Of a DNA stretch of 64,000 bases, positions 18,345-26,039 are shown in pieces. The stretch is taken from NCBI GenBank assembly GCA_963718375.1, contig CAVQZD010000005.1:744001-808000 (forward strand), in the 5' to 3' direction. Source of the stretch: RBG-16-64-13 sp963718375. Its GTDB lineage: Bacteria; Actinomycetota; Thermoleophilia; RBG-16-64-13. The position numbers and the translations under genes were made by a program. Within the stretch, counting starts at the first letter, position 1. The number at the start of each line of letters is the position of its first letter. The notes beneath the pieces were generated by a model. It was not told where the DNA came from and searched no databases. It saw only the letters and a list, made by a program, of their open reading frames with translations.

Positions 18345-20353
18345 GGCTTCACCTCACTCTCAGGCACGGCCTGCAGACCCTGGGGTCGTCTTCGCAGGAA
18401 TCCCCACCTGTCCCAAGCTCTCTGCAGGTAGGGGGCGATACCTCCCGGAAGTAGCATGACCGCGAGAACGAAGATAACGCCCAGGATAATGTCCCAATAG
18501 TTCGCCCAGTGGACGATCGCAAGCTCCCGCACCCAGATCACCACCGCGGCACCCAGACATGGCCCCCAGAGAGTGCCTCGACCCCCAAGGATGATCATCA
18601 GCATGGGGTACGAGGACATCTCCAGCGTCAGCGTCGAGGGCGTCATGCTGCCACCTTCGTACGCGAACAGTATGCCGGCCACGCCGGCGAAGATGCCGCC
18701 CACTACCACGCCCACATACTTCTGTCGCCAAGTGTTGAAGCCAAGGCTCCTCATCCGTTGCTCGTTGATGCGTACCCCCACCAATGTCCGGCCAAAGGAC
18801 GAGTTGGCTATGTACCGCAGGAGCACGTAACAGAGGATGAAGAACGCCAATACCATGTAGTAGTACTTGAGATTCGTCCACTGGATGTCGAAGCCGAGAT
18901 CGGGCCGGTCAGTCCATGTGAGGCCATCGATGCCGTTGGTGACCTTCGTCCACTTCGTGGCGATCACGAAGAAGACCTGCCCGAGGCCCATGGTGACCAG
19001 GAGGTAGTAGATCCCCGACACCCTGAGGCTGACGTAGCCGAAGGCCAGAGCCGTGACGAATGTGACCGCCAGGGCGATCGCCGAAGCCACCCAGAAGTTG
19101 GTCATGCCCAGTTTGACCACTACGGCCAAGACAGTGTATCCACCGACCCCCAGGAAGGTCGCATGTCCAAAAGAGACGAGTCCGGCGTAGCCCATGGTCA
19201 GGTCGAGACTGATGGCGAACAGGGCGAAGATCACCACCTTGGTCAAGATGCTCTGCTGGTAGGTGCCCAGGGCCACCGGCACAAGAGCCAAGACTAGGAG
19301 CATGACCGTGTACGGTATCGCCGTATGCAGGGCCGTCCGCCACGCCGGCACTTCTACTCCGGCCACAGGCTTGGAGGGGACGGCGCTCGCCTCTTCGCCG
19401 ACACGTTCGACCTCAGAACGGCCCCGTTTGCGCCTACGGCGCGTCTTGTCCAAGTACATGGTGGCGGTGGCCCCGCCCGCCATGGGTCGCCCCAATAGTC
19501 CGCTGGGTTTGATGAGCAACACCAGTATCAGGGCGACATAGGACACGAAACCGGCGTAGTTGGAGAAGTACGCCGAGCCAAACGCGTTCAACAAGCCCAG
19601 AACGATGCCACCGACGAGCGCTCCCTGGATGGATCCCGTGCCGCCCACTACGACCACTATCATCGACAGCAGCAGCACGTCCCAAGCCACCTTCAGGTTA
19701 ATACCTGTCGCGGTAGCGCCGATGAGCCCGCACATCCCGGCCGCGAAAGCGCCGAGAACGAAGACACCGGTGAACACCCGTTTGAGATTGATTCCCAGAG
19801 ATCCGGCGATCTCCCTGTTATCCATTCCGGCCCTTACCACCGCGCCTGTCCTGGTCTTCTCCTGTAGCAGCCAGAGCAGCACGGCCATCAAGAGACCGAA
19901 ACCGATGATGAAGAGCTTGATGTTGGGTATTCCCACGCTCCCGATGACGGTGGAGCCCGCGAGCCAACTCGGCCAGCTAGGCAGTGCCTGACCACTCGGG
20001 AACCCGCCCCAGATATTGCGGATGGCTCCGGTGATGATGTAGATGAAGCCGATGGTAAGCAGCACCTGGCTGGTGGGTTGACCGTAGAGCCGCCGCAAGA
20101 AGACGACCTCCAGCAGCAGGCCGATGATGCCGGCGCACACCGCTCCGGCCAGCACGCCCGCCCACCATCCCCACGAGCTACCCGCGTGGGTGGCTACGGA
20201 TAGGGCAACGTAGCCCCCCACCATGTACAGCGCCCCATGGGCCAGGTTGATGATGCGCATCAAGCCCATGGTCAGCGTCAGGCCAGCGGCCAACAGGAAG
20301 AGGATGAACCCAAGAGACAGTCCGAAGACGAACACTGAGACTACGTTGGCCAT
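18341..20353 (-). CDS. Fused LivH-LivM-type ABC permease, second system
   Basis: A 670-residue double permease. The LivH-like half (1-300) starts with FGLSLGFILFLLAAGLTLTMGL; the LivM-like half (350-650) contains SLDLTMGYAGLVSFGHATFLG. A basic linker with TRRRRKRGRSE at about 305-320 would sit in the cytoplasm. It provides both membrane halves of the channel. It has the same architecture as the permease at 7535 and the same place between binding protein and ATPases. Confidence 0.88.
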   Translation of the reverse strand: MANVVSVFVFGLSLGFILFLLAAGLTLTMGLMRIINLAHGALYMVGGYVALSVATHAGSSWGWWAGVLAGAVCAGIIGLLLEVVFLRRLYGQPTSQVLLTIGFIYIITGAIRNIWGGFPSGQALPSWPSWLAGSTVIGSVGIPNIKLFIIGFGLLMAVLLWLLQEKTRTGAVVRAGMDNREIAGSLGINLKRVFTGVFVLGAFAAGMCGLIGATATGINLKVAWDVLLLSMIVVVVGGTGSIQGALVGGIVLGLLNAFGSAYFSNYAGFVSYVALILVLLIKPSGLLGRPMAGGATATMYLDKTRRRRKRGRSEVERVGEEASAVPSKPVAGVEVPAWRTALHTAIPYTVMLLVLALVPVALGTYQQSILTKVVIFALFAISLDLTMGYAGLVSFGHATFLGVGGYTVLAVVVKLGMTNFWVASAIALAVTFVTALAFGYVSLRVSGIYYLLVTMGLGQVFFVIATKWTKVTNGIDGLTWTDRPDLGFDIQWTNLKYYYMVLAFFILCYVLLRYIANSSFGRTLVGVRINEQRMRSLGFNTWRQKYVGVVVGGIFAGVAGILFAYEGGSMTPSTLTLEMSSYPMLMIILGGRGTLWGPCLGAAVVIWVRELAIVHWANYWDIILGVIFVLAVMLLPGGIAPYLQRAWDRWGFLRRRPQGLQAVPESEVKP

Positions 20354-20413
20354 ATCAAGCTCCCGTACCTCCCTCTAGCGGCGGTCGTGCTGTTGCGCCT
20401 TACTCGTTGGCGA

Positions 20414-20471
20414 TCGTGGGCGCGGGATTTGGGCCCCGCCTCAGAGGCACGAGTCCATCCCGCGCCCACGA
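20414..20471 (-). terminator. Intercistronic hairpin between binding-protein and permease genes, second system
   Basis: Perfect 15-bp arms (TCGTGGGCGCGGGAT and its complement at 20457-20471) enclose a 28-base loop. It fills most of the 149-base gap between the binding-protein stop and the permease start, as at 9538. No T-run follows. Partial termination or mRNA 3'-end protection is likely. Confidence 0.6.
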
Positions 20472-20502
20472 CCTGACTTTGACTATGTACTACTCTGTGG
20501 TC

Positions 20503-21765
20503 CTACTTGCCGAAGCCGGCAGTCGGGACCGCTGGGTACGTCTTGACGGTCTTGTACTTGTACGGCCAGGTCGAGCCTTCGCCGTTCGATGTCACTTCGC
20601 ATATGTATATGTCTCTGATAGCGACATTCGGCCATTTGCTGGTGGCGTCGAAGTAGGCAGGACCCTGCGGACCCTCCCACGGAGTCGATAGCATGCCCGC
20701 TACCAACGTAGCCGGGGTGGTGTCTCCACCGTTGGCCTCCAACACCTTGATGAACAACTGAGCTGCGTCATAGGGGTTGGCGTTGCTGCCGTCCAGTGCG
20801 AGCGGGCCGGTTTCAGGAGGCTGGTCCGCTTCCCACATGGCTACGAAGGCCTGGTTGAGCTCAGTGGCGAGGTCAGGCGAGTACTCGATCGGAGTCGGGG
20901 TACCGGCCATCTTCGCAGCTGCGGTGGGGTTGTTCAGATCCTTGAAGATGTACGGGTCGAAGGTCGCGCCGTGGAATGCACCGGCCTTGGGCATCGTGAT
21001 GCCCAGCTGGTCGAATGCCACGATGAGCCTTTGGGCATCCGCGCCGGGGAACCAGTAGACCAGCGCGTCGGCAGGCTTGAGCGTCGTCAGGATGGACGAG
21101 AAGTCCATGGTGTTCTGCGGAGCAGTCAAGGCCTGCACTATGGTGCCGCCCAGAGCCTGGAACTCGGCCGCGAACGGGTCCATGAAAGTCTTCCCTGCCG
21201 CCCCTTCGGGGGCCAGGGTATCAACGTTCCTGTACCCCAGAGTATTGTAGGCGTAGTCGGCCATGCAGGTAGGTTGCTGCAGATTCGAGCCGCCTGCCGC
21301 AACGACCCACGGGTTGTTGATGAAGATGACTTCAGGCGAGGGGCTGTAGATGAGCAGCGGGATGCCGGCGGTCTTCATGTAGTTGGCCACCGTGTATTTC
21401 TCGCCGATCGCGGTGGGGCCGAAGATGATCGCCACTTTGTCCTGCTCGACCAGCTTCTTGGCCCTGGCGAGCGCCTGATTGGGGTCGTCGGCAGCGTCTT
21501 CAGTAATGATCTCGATCGGGCGATCACCGATGCGCATGTCGATGGCCTCAAAAGCCAGCTCCAAGGAACGCTTCATGTTCAGACCCGTTGTGGCTTCCAC
21601 TCCGCTGGCGTCCACTATGTGGCCGATCTTGATGGGTTCGCCCGTTGCGGGCGGCAAGGTTTCGCCCGTGGTGGTGGTCTCTTCGGTGCCGCCGCAAGCC
21701 ACCGCCAGAAGCGCGACCACGACGACTAATGCAAAGACCCCCGCCAACAAGTATCGTTTCTTCAC
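20503..21765 (-). CDS. ABC importer substrate-binding lipoprotein, second system
   Basis: A 420-residue type I binding protein. The signal KKRYLLAGVFALVVV then AVACGG carries the lipobox Cys, followed by a Thr/Glu linker. Features such as KIGHIVDASG, IFGPTAIGEKYTVANY and DALVYWFPGADAQ match the copy at 9610 in plan but not closely in sequence, so the ligand probably differs. The start is GTG with AGGAGG in front. It leads the operon of importer, unassigned protein and hydantoinase subunits, downstream of the MarR gene at 21864. Confidence 0.85.
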   Translation of the reverse strand: MKKRYLLAGVFALVVVVALLAVACGGTEETTTTGETLPPATGEPIKIGHIVDASGVEATTGLNMKRSLELAFEAIDMRIGDRPIEIITEDAADDPNQALARAKKLVEQDKVAIIFGPTAIGEKYTVANYMKTAGIPLLIYSPSPEVIFINNPWVVAAGGSNLQQPTCMADYAYNTLGYRNVDTLAPEGAAGKTFMDPFAAEFQALGGTIVQALTAPQNTMDFSSILTTLKPADALVYWFPGADAQRLIVAFDQLGITMPKAGAFHGATFDPYIFKDLNNPTAAAKMAGTPTPIEYSPDLATELNQAFVAMWEADQPPETGPLALDGSNANPYDAAQLFIKVLEANGGDTTPATLVAGMLSTPWEGPQGPAYFDATSKWPNVAIRDIYICEVTSNGEGSTWPYKYKTVKTYPAVPTAGFGK

Positions 21766-21863
21766 TGCTCCACCCTCCTTTTGTCCTTGAGAAGACTTGG
21801 TGCAACTCGAACAGAAACAGAGCTGATGCTTGCTCTCGCCCCCGCCCCCTCCTTTCCTGGTGA

Positions 21864-22343
21864 CTACGGTCGCGACTGCTTTGTCAGGTTGACGGCCATG
21901 CTGTACAGCACCTCTCTGGCCGTCTCGACGTCATCTAGGGCGATCCCCCGCAAGGCCCGCTCGAGGTTCTGCTGTGCCAGCGGGATCAATTCAGCCGCCA
22001 TCTTGCGCCCCTGCTCAGTAAGATGGACGAGTTTCGAACGGCCGTCTTCGGGATTGGGCCTACGCTCCACGATGCCCTGCTGCTCCAGCTTGGTGATCAG
22101 GTGGAAGGCGGCGACCTTGCTGCGGTGAAACCGATCAGCCATCGTCTGTTGAGGGAGCCCGTCTTGTTCCCACAGTTGAGCGATGAAGGAGTACTGCTCG
22201 GGGCTGACTCTGTATCCGGCCTCCTGGAAGCTCTTCACCAGGCCTTCTTGTATGCGCCTGGTGCAATAGGCGATCACCCAGCCCATGGGGTCGGTGGGCC
22301 AACTCCTCGTTACTATGGATGACACATCGCCAGATGCCGCCAA
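21864..22343 (-). CDS. MarR-family transcriptional regulator
   Basis: A protein of up to 159 residues with a winged helix at about 60-100; the recognition helix contains DRFHRSKVAAF as in the MarR at 1116. The first start is TTG at 22343 but no good ribosome site precedes it, and a GTG at 22325 is an alternative. It lies 98 bases upstream of, and on the same strand as, the second ABC importer operon. A perfect 17-base palindrome lies upstream beside a good promoter. Autoregulation together with control of the importer/hydantoinase operon is inferred. Confidence 0.82.
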   Translation of the reverse strand: MAASGDVSSIVTRSWPTDPMGWVIAYCTRRIQEGLVKSFQEAGYRVSPEQYSFIAQLWEQDGLPQQTMADRFHRSKVAAFHLITKLEQQGIVERRPNPEDGRSKLVHLTEQGRKMAAELIPLAQQNLERALRGIALDDVETAREVLYSMAVNLTKQSRP

Positions 22344-22381
22344 GGGGCCCCCCGGTGTTTCCGGACACGCTATAGTCAGTA

Positions 22382-22429
22382 ACCCTAACGAGTTTCGCCG
22401 GCGCTGTCAAGAGGTTTAGTGACTAAACC
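22382..22429 (-). promoter_or_regulatory. Promoter and palindromic operator of the MarR/second importer operon
   Basis: TTGACA (22405-22410) and TAGGGT (22382-22387) are 17 bases apart on the minus strand. Two bases upstream of the -35 lies GGTTTAGT-G-ACTAAACC (22413-22429), a perfect 8-bp inverted repeat with one central base. A degenerate copy of its core (TAGTCAGTAACC) lies on the other side, near the -10, so two regulator dimers may flank the promoter. Confidence 0.6.
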
Positions 22430-22462
22430 AAACTGCTGTGGGGCGTCCCTTACCAACAAGAC

Positions 22463-22510
22463 GAGGCGGCCACGGACGAATCCCCGAGGGGAGAGGTCCG
22501 CGGCCGCCTC
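22463..22510 (-). terminator. Terminator-like hairpin after the transhydroxylase/thiolase operon
   Basis: Arms of 15 bases with one mismatch (GAGGCGGCC and CGGAC against GTCCG and GGCCGCCTC), with an inner CCCC-GA-GGGG. It lies 38 bases past the thiolase stop. No strong T-run follows. Confidence 0.6.
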
Positions 22511-22547
22511 TCTAGTGTGCGGCTCTGTATCAGACGCGGTCGCTACA

Positions 22548-23732
22548 TCAGCCCAGCTCGTTGCCGGCGATGAGCACACTCACGGTGGCCGAGCCCGGCT
22601 CTCCACCCTGGTTGTGGGTGAGACCCAGGCGAGGGTTCTTGATCTGGCGCTTGTCGGCCTTGCCCTGCAGCTGCTTGTAGACCTCGTACAGCATGCGTAG
22701 TCCGGTCGCGCCGATGGGATGACCGAAGCACTTGAGTCCGCCGTCGGTGTTGACCGGGAGGTCGCCCTCGAGGGTGAAGCTACCTGCCTCGATGTCGTCC
22801 TTCACCTTGCCGCGCGGCGAGAACTGCAGGTCCTCCATGATGGTCAGCTCGGTGATGGAGAAGCAGTCGTGCACCTCGGCGATGTCGATCTCTTTGCGGG
22901 GGTCCTTGATGCCGGCCTCCTTGTAGGCGGCCAGACCACCGCGATAGGTCTCCTCCACGTGCGCCAGGTCGTACTTCTGGCTGACCCAGCCTTCACGGGC
23001 ACCCTGACAGATAGTGGCGGCCTTGATGTATATCGGGTCGGGCCGGAACTTCTTGGCCAGGTCGGCACGGCAGATGATCGCCGCAGCGGCCCCGTCACTT
23101 ACACCACAGCAATCGAACAGACCTAGAGGGTAAGCGATCATGGGAGCATTGATAGCCTGCTCGAGAGTAATCTCACGCTGAAAGTGAGCTTTAGGGTTGA
23201 GCGAGCCGTTGTGATGGTTCTTTACAGCGATCTGAGCCAAGAGCTTCTTGCCCTCGTCATAGCTCAGACCGTACTTGGCGAAGTACCCCGTGCCCATCAT
23301 GGCGAAGCCGGCAGCCGGGGTCTGCGTGGTGATGCGGTAGCTCCACGTAGCCACCGGGCGCGTCTGCGGCAGACCGGTGAACCCCGTGTCCTTGAGCTTC
23401 TCGGCACCGACCGCCAAAACCACGTCATATATGCCGGCGGCCACAGCGTAGGCAGCGCCCCTGATGGCCTCTGACCCGGTAGCGCATTGGTTCTCCACGT
23501 GAGTGGCCGGGATATATCCCAGCTTCAGCGGAGCGGTCATGATGGAGCTGGACTCACCCGCGAACACACTGCCCCACCAAGCGGCTTCGATGTCCTTGGG
23601 TCCGACACCGGCGTCCTCGAAGGCTTCGTAGGCCGCTTCGACGATCATGTCTTCGAGGCTCTTGCCCCAGTTCTCGCCGAACCGGACACAACCCATGCCG
23701 ACGATAGCGACTCTGTCTTTGATACTGTCCAT
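22548..23732 (-). CDS. Thiolase-fold acyltransferase (SCP-x/PhlC-like)
   Basis: A 394-residue non-decarboxylating thiolase-type protein. The nucleophilic Cys83 lies in ENQCATGSEA, and KCFGHPIGATG and AEVHDCFSITE give the catalytic His elements, so the site looks intact. Its ATG shares one base with the TAA stop of the HMG-CoA-synthase-like gene (TAATG), which argues for a tight complex. Archaea pair such thiolases with HMG-CoA synthase and DUF35. The closest pathway parallel is PhlC of the PhlACB complex, which moves acetyl groups on and off phloroglucinol carbon. Either acetoacetyl-CoA thiolysis or acylphloroglucinol C-deacylation would suit this operon; I favour the second because of the partner's missing Cys. 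Confidence 0.78.
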   Translation of the reverse strand: MDSIKDRVAIVGMGCVRFGENWGKSLEDMIVEAAYEAFEDAGVGPKDIEAAWWGSVFAGESSSIMTAPLKLGYIPATHVENQCATGSEAIRGAAYAVAAGIYDVVLAVGAEKLKDTGFTGLPQTRPVATWSYRITTQTPAAGFAMMGTGYFAKYGLSYDEGKKLLAQIAVKNHHNGSLNPKAHFQREITLEQAINAPMIAYPLGLFDCCGVSDGAAAAIICRADLAKKFRPDPIYIKAATICQGAREGWVSQKYDLAHVEETYRGGLAAYKEAGIKDPRKEIDIAEVHDCFSITELTIMEDLQFSPRGKVKDDIEAGSFTLEGDLPVNTDGGLKCFGHPIGATGLRMLYEVYKQLQGKADKRQIKNPRLGLTHNQGGEPGSATVSVLIAGNELG

Positions 23733-25168
23733 TACTTGCACCTCACCGGCTGGCACTTCCACCAGTAGTTGTGGATGCCCCCGACGCTGTAGAGAAGGCG
23801 GAAGGTCATCTCGAGGGACATGCCGACCTCGACGGCAGCAGGATCACGATCGGTCATGTCGCACATGAGGCGACCGCCGCCCTCGAAGTCCACGAAGGTC
23901 ACCGTCACCGGCGAGTCCATGGTCTCGATCACGTAGTCGTGGGAGAAGGAGAACGCCTTCGCAGGTACATCCTGGAAGTTGTAGGGCTCCATCTTGTCCT
24001 TGGCGTGGCACTCCACGCAGACGCGCTGAGGCGGATACTGCGGGGTGTTGCAGACGGTGCACTTGGTCCCGGTCAGCCGGAGCTCCCAGGGCACCTCGCG
24101 CCACTGAGCCACAGGTGACGGCGTGCGGGCCTCCAGCGCCGGCCTAGCCGGCGGCTGGACGGTCACAAGCTCGCGCCAGCGCAAGTACTTCATGTAGCTG
24201 GGCAGCATCGCCTTCGCTTGCAGGTTCTTCTGGATGCCGCACCGGTCACCCAGCGCATCGATCTTGGCGGTCGCTTCGAGGACCGCGGTATCACAACCGT
24301 TGCCGTAGCTGACGAGCAGGATCTTGTCACCCTTCTTGGCGCGCTCAAGACACTGCACCAGGCTCATGAGAGAGAGGGCGCAGCCTGTGTCGCCGACACC
24401 GGCGTGCAGCGCGTCCTTAACTTGAGTCTCTTCGTCGACGCCCAGCTTCTTGCACATGCCGGACAGCTGGCGCGCGTTCGGCGCACTGAGCGCGACGTGC
24501 GCGAAGTCGGACGGTGCCAGACTGCTCTTCTTGAGCAGGGCGCCCACCGCCTTCTTGACGGTCGCTCCATAGCCTTCGTCCATGGCGAAGCGGTCTTCAG
24601 CCGAACGCACGAAGGTATCTTTGCCCGACCGCCAAACATCCTGGATCTCTTGGTACATAGAGTCGAACTGCTTGACCTCGGCAACCACATCCTTGGCGCT
24701 CACCAGGAGCGCCGCGGCGCCATCGCCGAAGTTCATCTCGGCGGGGCCTGCCGGATAGCCCAGGCGCATATCTGAAGCCACGACCAGGACACTCCCGACC
24801 GAACCGCTCGCGGCGGCATCCAACGCTGCTTTCAGCGCGTTGGTGCCGCTCCGGAGCGAGCCGCCGAAGTCCATGGTCACCGTCTCCGGCTTGAGACCAA
24901 GGACGGCTGCTACGAAGGCTGCAGTCTGCTTCTCTTTGTACGGCGGCGTGGTGGAGGCGAAGTAGAGCCCGTCCACCGTCCCGCGGTCGATGCCCTTCAG
25001 GCAGTCCCGCGCGGCGGCCACTGCCATGGTGAGGCTGTCTTCGTCGTAGCTGGCGACAGCACGCTCGCCGGCTCCGCGTCCGCCACCCCAAGCCTTGGCC
25101 ATCTCCTTCCGGTCAAGCCTGAAGTACGGTATGTATGCCCCATAAGAGGCTATTCCTGCCATCATCAC
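23732..25168 (-). CDS. HMG-CoA-synthase/KAS III-like protein fused to a DUF35 OB-fold domain (PhlA-PhlB-like)
   Basis: A 478-residue fusion. Residues 1-345 are an HMG-CoA-synthase-like thiolase-fold domain (GIASYGAYIPYFRLD at the start, KILLVSYGNGCD near 290). Residues 370-478 are a DUF35 domain with a zinc ribbon CxxC...CxxC (CTVCNTPQYPP and RVCVEC), then an OB fold. Where HMG-CoA synthases carry the nucleophilic Cys, this protein reads DFGGSLRSGTNAL with no Cys, so acyl transfer must rely on the thiolase at 22548. The same division of work is, as I recall, found in the PhlA/PhlB/PhlC acylphloroglucinol acyltransferase. It starts 43 bases after the small-subunit gene and probably belongs to that operon. 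The exact start among GTG-ATG-ATG is uncertain. Confidence 0.75.
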   Translation of the reverse strand: MMMAGIASYGAYIPYFRLDRKEMAKAWGGGRGAGERAVASYDEDSLTMAVAAARDCLKGIDRGTVDGLYFASTTPPYKEKQTAAFVAAVLGLKPETVTMDFGGSLRSGTNALKAALDAAASGSVGSVLVVASDMRLGYPAGPAEMNFGDGAAALLVSAKDVVAEVKQFDSMYQEIQDVWRSGKDTFVRSAEDRFAMDEGYGATVKKAVGALLKKSSLAPSDFAHVALSAPNARQLSGMCKKLGVDEETQVKDALHAGVGDTGCALSLMSLVQCLERAKKGDKILLVSYGNGCDTAVLEATAKIDALGDRCGIQKNLQAKAMLPSYMKYLRWRELVTVQPPARPALEARTPSPVAQWREVPWELRLTGTKCTVCNTPQYPPQRVCVECHAKDKMEPYNFQDVPAKAFSFSHDYVIETMDSPVTVTFVDFEGGGRLMCDMTDRDPAAVEVGMSLEMTFRLLYSVGGIHNYWWKCQPVRCK

Positions 25169-25211
25169 TCTCGCTTAGTAGGTCTAGCTTGCTCGGTCTC
25201 GCGTACTCGGC

Positions 25212-26036
25212 CTACTTGCTCAGCACTATGTCGCCGAGGTAGACGTCCTTGGAGGTCTTCGTGGTGACAGTCTGTCCTTTGTAGCCCTTGGCTTCGACCT
25301 TGACCGTGTACTCCACATTGCCCTCCAGCCCCTCGAACTCGAAGTCGCCGAAGCCGTTGGTCTTCATCTTCTGGGTCTTGCCGTTGCCGGAGATGACGAT
25401 CTCGATGTCCTTAGCCACCTCGTCGACGTCGCCGTACACGACAGTCCCGGCCACGAACTTCTTGGGCAGGCCGAGGTACAGCACCTTCTCGCCCATGGCG
25501 TAGTCGGGCCGCAGCGCCTCAGCCTTGGCCGCCAACTGAGCGGCCTTGCTCTTCGGGTCGTCCAGATCGCCGAAGATGAGAGCGCCGCTTGGGCAAGACT
25601 CCACGCAACGGGGCTCGGGGTCGCCGGTATCCAGCAGATGGGCACACATGGTGCACTTCTGCGCCAGTTCCAGGTCCTCGTTCCACTCGATCTGGCGATA
25701 AGGGCACATACCGACTAGCTCTTTGTTGCCCTTGGCCTTTTCGGGGTCGATGAGTACGATGCCGTCCTCACGACGGTAGATAGCTCCGGTCTGATCCAAC
25801 TTCACGCAGGCAGCCGAGTCGCAGTGCGCGCAGGTCACGGGGACGTGGTCCACCTTGACGTGCGGGTACTGACCGCGCTCGATCTCGCTCACCTTCATCC
25901 AGTCCATACCCCTCATGGGCTGCGGAGCCGAGTAGCCCGGGTACTCGTTACCGGCGTATTCGTCGCGGCACGTGAGGAAGCAGTTGTAGCAGCCCACGCA
26001 CTTGTTGACGTCGATTACAATCCCATACCTAGCCAC
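25212..26036 (-). CDS. bthL: Pyrogallol-phloroglucinol transhydroxylase small (Fe-S) subunit
   Basis: A 274-residue electron-transfer subunit, nearly the length I recall for the Pelobacter acidigallici subunit (about 275). Residues 1-195 hold twelve Cys in ferredoxin-like groups (CVGCYNCFLTC, CAHCDSAAC, GMCPY, CTMC, CVESCPSG), enough for three [4Fe-4S] clusters. Residues 200-274 form a beta-rich, carboxypeptidase-regulatory-like barrel (TNGFGDFEFEGLEG), the extra domain that marks transhydroxylase small subunits and is absent from ordinary NrfC/DmsB proteins. GTG start with GGAGG, 3 bases after the large-subunit stop. There is no signal peptide, so it is cytoplasmic. It could serve both upstream large subunits. 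Confidence 0.85.
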   Translation of the reverse strand: MARYGIVIDVNKCVGCYNCFLTCRDEYAGNEYPGYSAPQPMRGMDWMKVSEIERGQYPHVKVDHVPVTCAHCDSAACVKLDQTGAIYRREDGIVLIDPEKAKGNKELVGMCPYRQIEWNEDLELAQKCTMCAHLLDTGDPEPRCVESCPSGALIFGDLDDPKSKAAQLAAKAEALRPDYAMGEKVLYLGLPKKFVAGTVVYGDVDEVAKDIEIVISGNGKTQKMKTNGFGDFEFEGLEGNVEYTVKVEAKGYKGQTVTTKTSKDVYLGDIVLSK

Positions 26037-26039
26037 TTG

